A stretch of DNA of 64,000 nt from Parachryseolinea silvisoli (lineage in GTDB: Bacteria > Bacteroidota > Bacteroidia > Cytophagales > Cyclobacteriaceae). A program made the translations under genes and the position numbers. Numbering within the stretch: position 1 is the stretch's first letter; every line of letters starts with the position of its first letter. Shown here piece by piece: positions 59,617 to 64,000 of this stretch. The stretch spans positions 1 through 64,000 of the forward strand of contig NZ_JAIOAO010000004.1 of assembly GCF_021190955.1 (NCBI RefSeq). The letters run 5' to 3'. A model generated the notes under the pieces. That model was not told where the DNA came from. It did not search any database and saw nothing but the letters and a program-made list of their open reading frames with translations.

Positions 59617-60237
59617 TTAGCGCGTAGGCTGAACGAGTACGCGCTGCAAAACTGCCTTGCAAGGCGTTGAAGACGTTACACGCACATTGTGATTGATGTG
59701 TAACGGAATGGCGAAATAGTCGCCGGGCTGGAAGCTGTGTATTTCGGTGCCCACGGTGATGTCGCACGTCCCTTCGAGAATGAGGAAATGCTCGAACTCG
59801 TCAGTATGTGTTTCGTCGGGTGCGCCGTAGCGCAGCCACAGCAGGCCGGTGGTCTTTTCGCGATCGTGACCAATGATCTTTAGAAACATGGCGCCAAACC
59901 CTTCGGGGGCGTCCAGGTCCTTGCGCACCAGCCATTTTTCAAAGTCTTCTATTTTAGTTTTGGGGCTCAATAGCGGGACGGGTTCCAGGACTTCGCCCCC
60001 GCGTACACGCTCGCGGAAATCAAGCCTGGCCATCAGCAGCGGCTTCGCGGTAAGCGGAGGCGCGATGGCTTGTGTCTTTGCCAGGAGAAATAGTGTCTCT
60101 TCAATTTGTTCGAGCTCGCGGGCAACCTCCGGATACTGGGTAATGGCGAGTTGCACTACGTCAAGGGCGGCTCCTTCCAGCTGCCCAAGTGCATACAACT
60201 CTAACAATCCCGACTGTACTAGTTCGTTCGGTTCCAT
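59617..60237 (-). CDS. Cupin-domain protein with anti-sigma-like N-terminus
   Basis: 206 residues from the ATG at 60237. An N-terminal helical part of about 95 residues ('ELVQSGLLELYALGQLEGAALDVVQLAITQYPEVARELEQIEETLFLLAK') resembles the zinc-less anti-sigma domain of RskA/ChrR-type proteins, and the C-terminal cupin ('LEGTCDITVGTEIHSFQPGDYFAIPLHINHNVRV') is the ChrR-like sensor. No sigma-factor gene is adjacent. It may hold a sigma factor in response to small oxidised molecules, by analogy. Stop codons of this and the SRPBCC gene are back to back. Confidence 0.85.
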   Translation of the reverse strand: MEPNELVQSGLLELYALGQLEGAALDVVQLAITQYPEVARELEQIEETLFLLAKTQAIAPPLTAKPLLMARLDFRERVRGGEVLEPVPLLSPKTKIEDFEKWLVRKDLDAPEGFGAMFLKIIGHDREKTTGLLWLRYGAPDETHTDEFEHFLILEGTCDITVGTEIHSFQPGDYFAIPLHINHNVRVTSSTPCKAVLQRVLVQPTR

Positions 60238-60525
60238 CCTCTTAGTCCAATTTTCCAACTTGCCATCCGCTTTGGGCAATTCTACAAAACGCTTTAATGG
60301 GATAACTGCCTTCCTCTATAGCAACACGGTAAACTGTGCGCAGGCGTCAGGCCGTTAAAGCTAATAATATTATGCTTAAAAGCACGTGCCCAGGCTGATG
60401 AAAGTCACGACGCCACCTGAGGTAGTTCATATTTTTACCTATGGCAACGCTATACTTTAGCCCTGGGAGCGGATAATGCCATATACCCTCCTGGTCTTCT
60501 GTGTATAACCCTAACGATAAAAATT

Positions 60526-61368
60526 ATGAAAACCATATTGGTGCCTTGCGATTTTTCCAAAACGGCGCTCAACGCCTTTTCTTTTGCACTCGATGTTGCG
60601 GAGCGCTCGGAAGCGGTTATTCATCTGGTGCACGTTATCGATGTGCCCGTTGTATACGATGCCGCCTTTGTGCCGGCCATGCCCGCCGACGCGACCTTGT
60701 ATAATGATCTGGAGGCAAAAGCCGAAGAGGAGTTTCGCAAGATCATAGACAAACACCGGTCGTCCGGTATACGTATTGAAGCGAAACTGGCGTACGGAGA
60801 GCCCGAAACGTCGCTGCTTGAATATATTCGGACCGCCGGCATTGATGTAGTGATCATGGGCTCGCATGGTGCCCGCGGGCTGCGCGAGCTGTTGATCGGC
60901 TCTACGGCCGAGAAGATCATTCGCCATGCCACCGTCCCCGTGATGGTCATCAAAGACAAGTTTCTGGGTACCGTACGCAACATTGCTTTCCCCAACACAC
61001 TGGAGCCCACCTTGCAGGATGACCTGATCAGAAAAGTAAAAGAGCTGCAAGAGTTCTTTCGGGCCACGCTCCACCTGGTATATATCAATACACCTGTCAA
61101 CTTCCTGGACGATTCGGTGACGCACGAGCGACTCAACCGGTTTGCGCAGCAGCACCATCTTACCAACTACACACTAAATGTGTACAACCATGCCGATGTG
61201 GAAGAAGGCATCAATCAGTTTGTGCGGGAGACGGACGCCGAGCTGATCGCTATGGGCACGCACGGCCGTACGGGCCTGGCGCATATCGTCAATGGCAGCC
61301 TGGCGGAGGCGGTGGCGAATCACACCGACCGGATCATTTGGACCAGTACGTTGAAGGATCACGACTAG
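60526..61368 (+). CDS. Tandem universal stress protein
   Basis: 280 residues containing two UspA domains (about 1-145 and 150-280). The ATP-binding motif G-2x-G-9x-G(S/T) is present in both: 'GSHGARGLRELLIGS' and 'GTHGRTGLAHIVNGS', so both are probably nucleotide-binding. The first domain starts MKTILVPCDFSKTALNAF, typical of the family. USPs support survival under starvation and oxidative stress. The Hsp70-like gene follows 120 bases later. Confidence 0.93.
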   Translation: MKTILVPCDFSKTALNAFSFALDVAERSEAVIHLVHVIDVPVVYDAAFVPAMPADATLYNDLEAKAEEEFRKIIDKHRSSGIRIEAKLAYGEPETSLLEYIRTAGIDVVIMGSHGARGLRELLIGSTAEKIIRHATVPVMVIKDKFLGTVRNIAFPNTLEPTLQDDLIRKVKELQEFFRATLHLVYINTPVNFLDDSVTHERLNRFAQQHHLTNYTLNVYNHADVEEGINQFVRETDAELIAMGTHGRTGLAHIVNGSLAEAVANHTDRIIWTSTLKDHD

Positions 61369-61488
61369 GCCCACGAAACGCAACGCAGAAAAATGTTTTG
61401 TGCCGGGAAATATTACCCGGCGAAAAGAAGGAGTAGGAGGGGAAGAAAAATTCACAGATAATTGCAGGCTAAAAAAACGGCCTGTCCC

Positions 61489-62742
61489 ATGAATGCCTCC
61501 TGCGGAATTGATTTTGGAACGTCCAACTCCAGCGTTGCCCTGGCTACCCGGGAGGGCATACGGCTGGCACCCGTAGAAGGCACGCATGTGACCATTCCCA
61601 GTGCCCTGTTTTTTGGCGCCAAAGACAATACGCCCACATACGGCCGGGAGGCTGTGTCGATGTTTTTTGCCCGTCGCCCCGGCCGCTTTATGCGCAGTTT
61701 AAAACGTGTGCTGGGCACCTCGCTCATGAAGCAGGGGACCATGGTCAACGGGAAAGTGATGAAGTTTGAAAAGATCATCACGCCCTTTCTCAAGAATCTC
61801 AAAGACAGGGCCGACGCCACCAGCGGCCTCGACCTGCAACACGTGGTGATGGGCCGGCCCGTGCACTTTGTAGACAACGCTCCCGACGCCGACAGCCGCG
61901 CGCAAGCCGAGCTAAAAGCGATGGCAGAAGCCGTAGGCTTTCGATACGTAGACTTTCAGTTCGAGCCGATCGCTGCTGCGTTTGCGCACGAGGCAAACGT
62001 GTCAGGCGAGAAGCTGGCGCTGGTGGCCGACCTGGGCGGTGGTACGTCCGACTTTACCGTCATTCGTCTTTCAAACGCCTACGTAAAGAAGGCCGACCGC
62101 ACCAGCGACATCCTGGCCAACACCGGTGTGCGCATCGGCGGAAACGATTTTGACAAAGATCTGAGCTTGTCGGCCATTTTGCCCGAACTGGGCTACCGCA
62201 GTACCTACGGAGAGAAACATCTGGAGGTGCCGCTTAAACCGTATCACGACCTGGCCGAGTGGAGCAAAGTAAACGTTCTCTATACCACCAAGACGGTGGC
62301 GCAAACGCGCCAGTTGTTATACCAGTCGCACGATAAAAAACGCTTCGGCCGGTTGCTCACGGTGTTGGAGCAGGAGACGGGCCATGCATTGCTCGCGTCT
62401 GCGGAGGAAACCAAAATTGCGTTAACGTCGGCGGCAACGTATCAGGCGCCATTTGAATTTATAGAGCCGGGCTTTTTTATCGATGTGCCCCGCCAACTTT
62501 TTGAAGAATCCATTCGCGTGGAGATTGAGAAGATTGCACAGGCGGCCACGCAGTGTATACATGACGCCGGCGTGGGCGCTGCCGCCATCGAGCTGGTGAT
62601 CCTGACGGGCGGCTCTACAGAGGTGCCTCGGGTACAAGAGGAGTTTCGCCGGTTGTTTCCCAACGCAGCGCTGGCAGACGAGAATAAACTTTCCAGTGTA
62701 GGACTGGGCCTGGCGTACGATAGTCGCAATAAATTTGGCTAG
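61489..62742 (+). CDS. Hsp70-family protein (YegD-like)
   Basis: 417 residues from the ATG at 61489 ('NASCGIDFGTSNSSVALA'); the open frame begins at 61462 but the additional 9 residues are not typical. Actin-like ATPase motifs: phosphate 1 'GIDFGTSNSSV', phosphate 2 'LVADLGGGTSDFTVI' and adenosine 'VILTGGSTEVPRVQEEF'. There is no C-terminal substrate-binding domain, so it is of the short YegD type of unclear chaperone function. It follows the USP, a pairing suggesting stress response, by context only. Confidence 0.92.
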   Translation: MNASCGIDFGTSNSSVALATREGIRLAPVEGTHVTIPSALFFGAKDNTPTYGREAVSMFFARRPGRFMRSLKRVLGTSLMKQGTMVNGKVMKFEKIITPFLKNLKDRADATSGLDLQHVVMGRPVHFVDNAPDADSRAQAELKAMAEAVGFRYVDFQFEPIAAAFAHEANVSGEKLALVADLGGGTSDFTVIRLSNAYVKKADRTSDILANTGVRIGGNDFDKDLSLSAILPELGYRSTYGEKHLEVPLKPYHDLAEWSKVNVLYTTKTVAQTRQLLYQSHDKKRFGRLLTVLEQETGHALLASAEETKIALTSAATYQAPFEFIEPGFFIDVPRQLFEESIRVEIEKIAQAATQCIHDAGVGAAAIELVILTGGSTEVPRVQEEFRRLFPNAALADENKLSSVGLGLAYDSRNKFG

Positions 62743-62851
62743 CCAGCCGCCGATTTATACAACTAATTTTACACATACACTTTTATACGATTGAGCGATA
62801 TTGAGCGTTAAGTTTCCAGAAACGTTCTGGTTAATCTTTACGTGTATGTAT

Positions 62852-63391
62852 ATGAAAAGTAAAATCCTAACCGCGGTATCGCTGTCCCTATTTGCCGTCC
62901 TGGTCATTACGTCGTGTGGAGATGATGACGATGCCCGGGAAAACTATTTTACGACGGGTGCTCAGCAACATCCGGTAACGCTCGCAGCACGAATAGGTCC
63001 CGCCATTCAAATGCAGAATGCTTCCGGGAGTACATTTTACAGGCATCGAATTAAGTTTTGGGACGATGGTTATAGCTATGTCAATAACGCAGTGACAGGC
63101 GAAGGTGAAACAGTCGACTTTTGGCTAAACACCCGCAGTGAGACGCTGGAACCCAATAATTACATTCTTCAACTGAACCATGCCGAAGGTGGCTGGGGTC
63201 AGATCGTGCAAGGCATATGGGCCAACGCGGCGAATATGGATGAGCGTGAAGCTTTGGTTAAGGGAGGGCTTATGCGCATACAAAAGGATAATGATGTGTA
63301 CACTATATCATACGATCTGGAACTGAACGGGCGCATATATACTAAGCTCAAAGGCTACTACCAGGGCAAACTGGATATGATGGAGGAGTAG
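62852..63391 (+). CDS. Hypothetical lipoprotein
   Basis: 179 residues from the ATG at 62852 (MKSKILTAVSLSLF), lipoprotein signal with Cys22 in 'VITSCGDDDDA'. The rest has 'TFYRHRIKFWDDGYSYVNNAVTGEGETVDFWLNTRSE' and 'YTISYDLELNGRIYTKLKGYYQGKL', a beta-rich sheet like a small Bacteroidota surface lipoprotein. Function unknown. In-frame ATGs at 62801 and 62846 are less likely because they add sequence before the lipoprotein signal. Confidence 0.78.
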   Translation: MKSKILTAVSLSLFAVLVITSCGDDDDARENYFTTGAQQHPVTLAARIGPAIQMQNASGSTFYRHRIKFWDDGYSYVNNAVTGEGETVDFWLNTRSETLEPNNYILQLNHAEGGWGQIVQGIWANAANMDEREALVKGGLMRIQKDNDVYTISYDLELNGRIYTKLKGYYQGKLDMMEE

Positions 63392-63569
63392 CCGGGGCGC
63401 ATGTCGGTAATCCGTGCCCCCTTGATTTTGTACGAATTAGCGCCCTTTTCCTGCCGCGGATAGGGGGAGAAGGGGGAAAAATACCCTTTCGGGTACCCTT
63501 AGTTTTCTGGTGCTGGTTTTCTGCATAGTTTAGTCGTTAAACACAGCTAACTCATTAACGGCTATATCA

Positions 63570-64000
63570 TGAAAACTGGACGTTTTACGGGGACCCTCCC
63601 GTTTGTGCTCGTGATCTGCATGTTGTCTATCGGTTGTCAGAAAGACCACGGTCACCCGCCAAAGCCCTCCGGGCTTATTAGTTTAAAACGTGCGCGCGAA
63701 ATGTACCAGGCCTACCAGCCCCGGTTTGACGCCGTTACCAAATTCCGCGATGGCAACGAAGACGCCCGCTACGGCTGGCACTCGCTGGACTACTACAAAG
63801 AGTACATTGCCTACCTCGAAGATGAAAGTAAAAAGATTGGTGTGGAGGTCTCCGGCCTGCGCTTATACTACGTAGCGTATCCGGAGGATGCCGAGTCCGG
63901 CGATCAGCGCGGCTACCAGACCTTTATATACCTCCCCACATACTACGACAAAAAACAGGATAAACATATTGCCTTTGACCCGCTGTACCTGGACGATGCC
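63570..64000 (+). CDS. Partial hypothetical lipoprotein (window edge)
   Basis: The frame opens with MKTGRFTGTLPFVL, has a lipoprotein signal ending at Cys23 in 'LSIGCQKD' and stays open through the window end (143 codons visible). The mature part shows 'LISLKRAREMYQAYQPRFDAVTKFRDGNEDARYGWHSLDYYKEYIAYLEDESKKIGVEVSGLRLYYVAYPED', a pattern I recall from a Bacteroidota lipoprotein family of unknown function with the 'SGLRLYYVAYP' type segment. The true length and C-terminus are beyond the window. Confidence 0.75.

Overview
The window reads as a chromosomal segment of a Bacteroidota bacterium, most likely a Cytophagales-type soil or freshwater organism (a Chryseolinea-like genus is a guess, not shown). 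The signs are a SusC/SusD pair, type IX secretion C-terminal domains, FecR/ECF trans-envelope signalling, many lipoproteins beginning with a Bacteroidota-style lipobox, few Shine-Dalgarno sequences, and promoters matching the Bacteroidota -7 box TAnnTTTG. No rRNA, insertion sequence, phage or CRISPR array was seen.

Layout. 0-3.7 kb: a lipoprotein with a PVC-type propeller and c-type haem domain, followed by a DUF1080 protein. 3.7-7.7 kb: a visibly AT-rich accessory segment lying directly beyond the 3' end of a tRNA-Arg(CCG) gene. It holds an ice-binding-like (DUF3494) lipoprotein, a suppressor-of-fused (SUFU) immunity-type protein, two more small orphan genes and a frameshifted Rhs core remnant, and resembles a decayed polymorphic-toxin/immunity locus. 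7.8-16.6 kb: a very large FG-GAP/PKD/T9SS surface protein, two lipoproteins and a MacB-type permease. 16.7-25.6 kb: a one-chain ABC exporter, flavin reductase, serine hydrolase, PD40 propeller, TonB-domain protein, a divergent DoxX/HxlR redox pair with an unusual interlocked operator-like repeat, an AraC regulator and an aldo/keto reductase. 25.8-32.4 kb: a second T9SS protein, a Bacteroidota hypothetical whose frame runs antisense into it, an unknown lipoprotein and a GAF-PAS-PAS sensor with no kinase.

32.5-42.8 kb is the clearest functional unit: an ECF sigma factor, a divergent FecR anti-sigma, a SusC with an N-terminal STN signalling domain, SusD, and a large CRTAC1-like FG-GAP/ASPIC-UnbV lipoprotein. 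By family knowledge, ligand bound by SusCD would signal through STN to FecR and release the sigma factor.

42.7-53.7 kb: a Crp/Fnr regulator, an OsmC protein, a secreted PI-PLC-like enzyme, an overlapping lipoprotein pair, a class A PBP, a membrane protein, a threonine-aldolase-like PLP enzyme with a Tat-type N-terminus, and a second MacB-type permease. 53.8-60.2 kb is rich in small redox/detoxification genes (ArsR, alpha/beta hydrolase, two more OsmC proteins, HxlR, SnoaL-like, SDR, metallo-beta-lactamase fold, AHSA1/SRPBCC, cupin anti-sigma type). 60.5-64 kb: a tandem universal stress protein, an Hsp70/YegD-like chaperone, and two lipoproteins, the last cut by the window edge.
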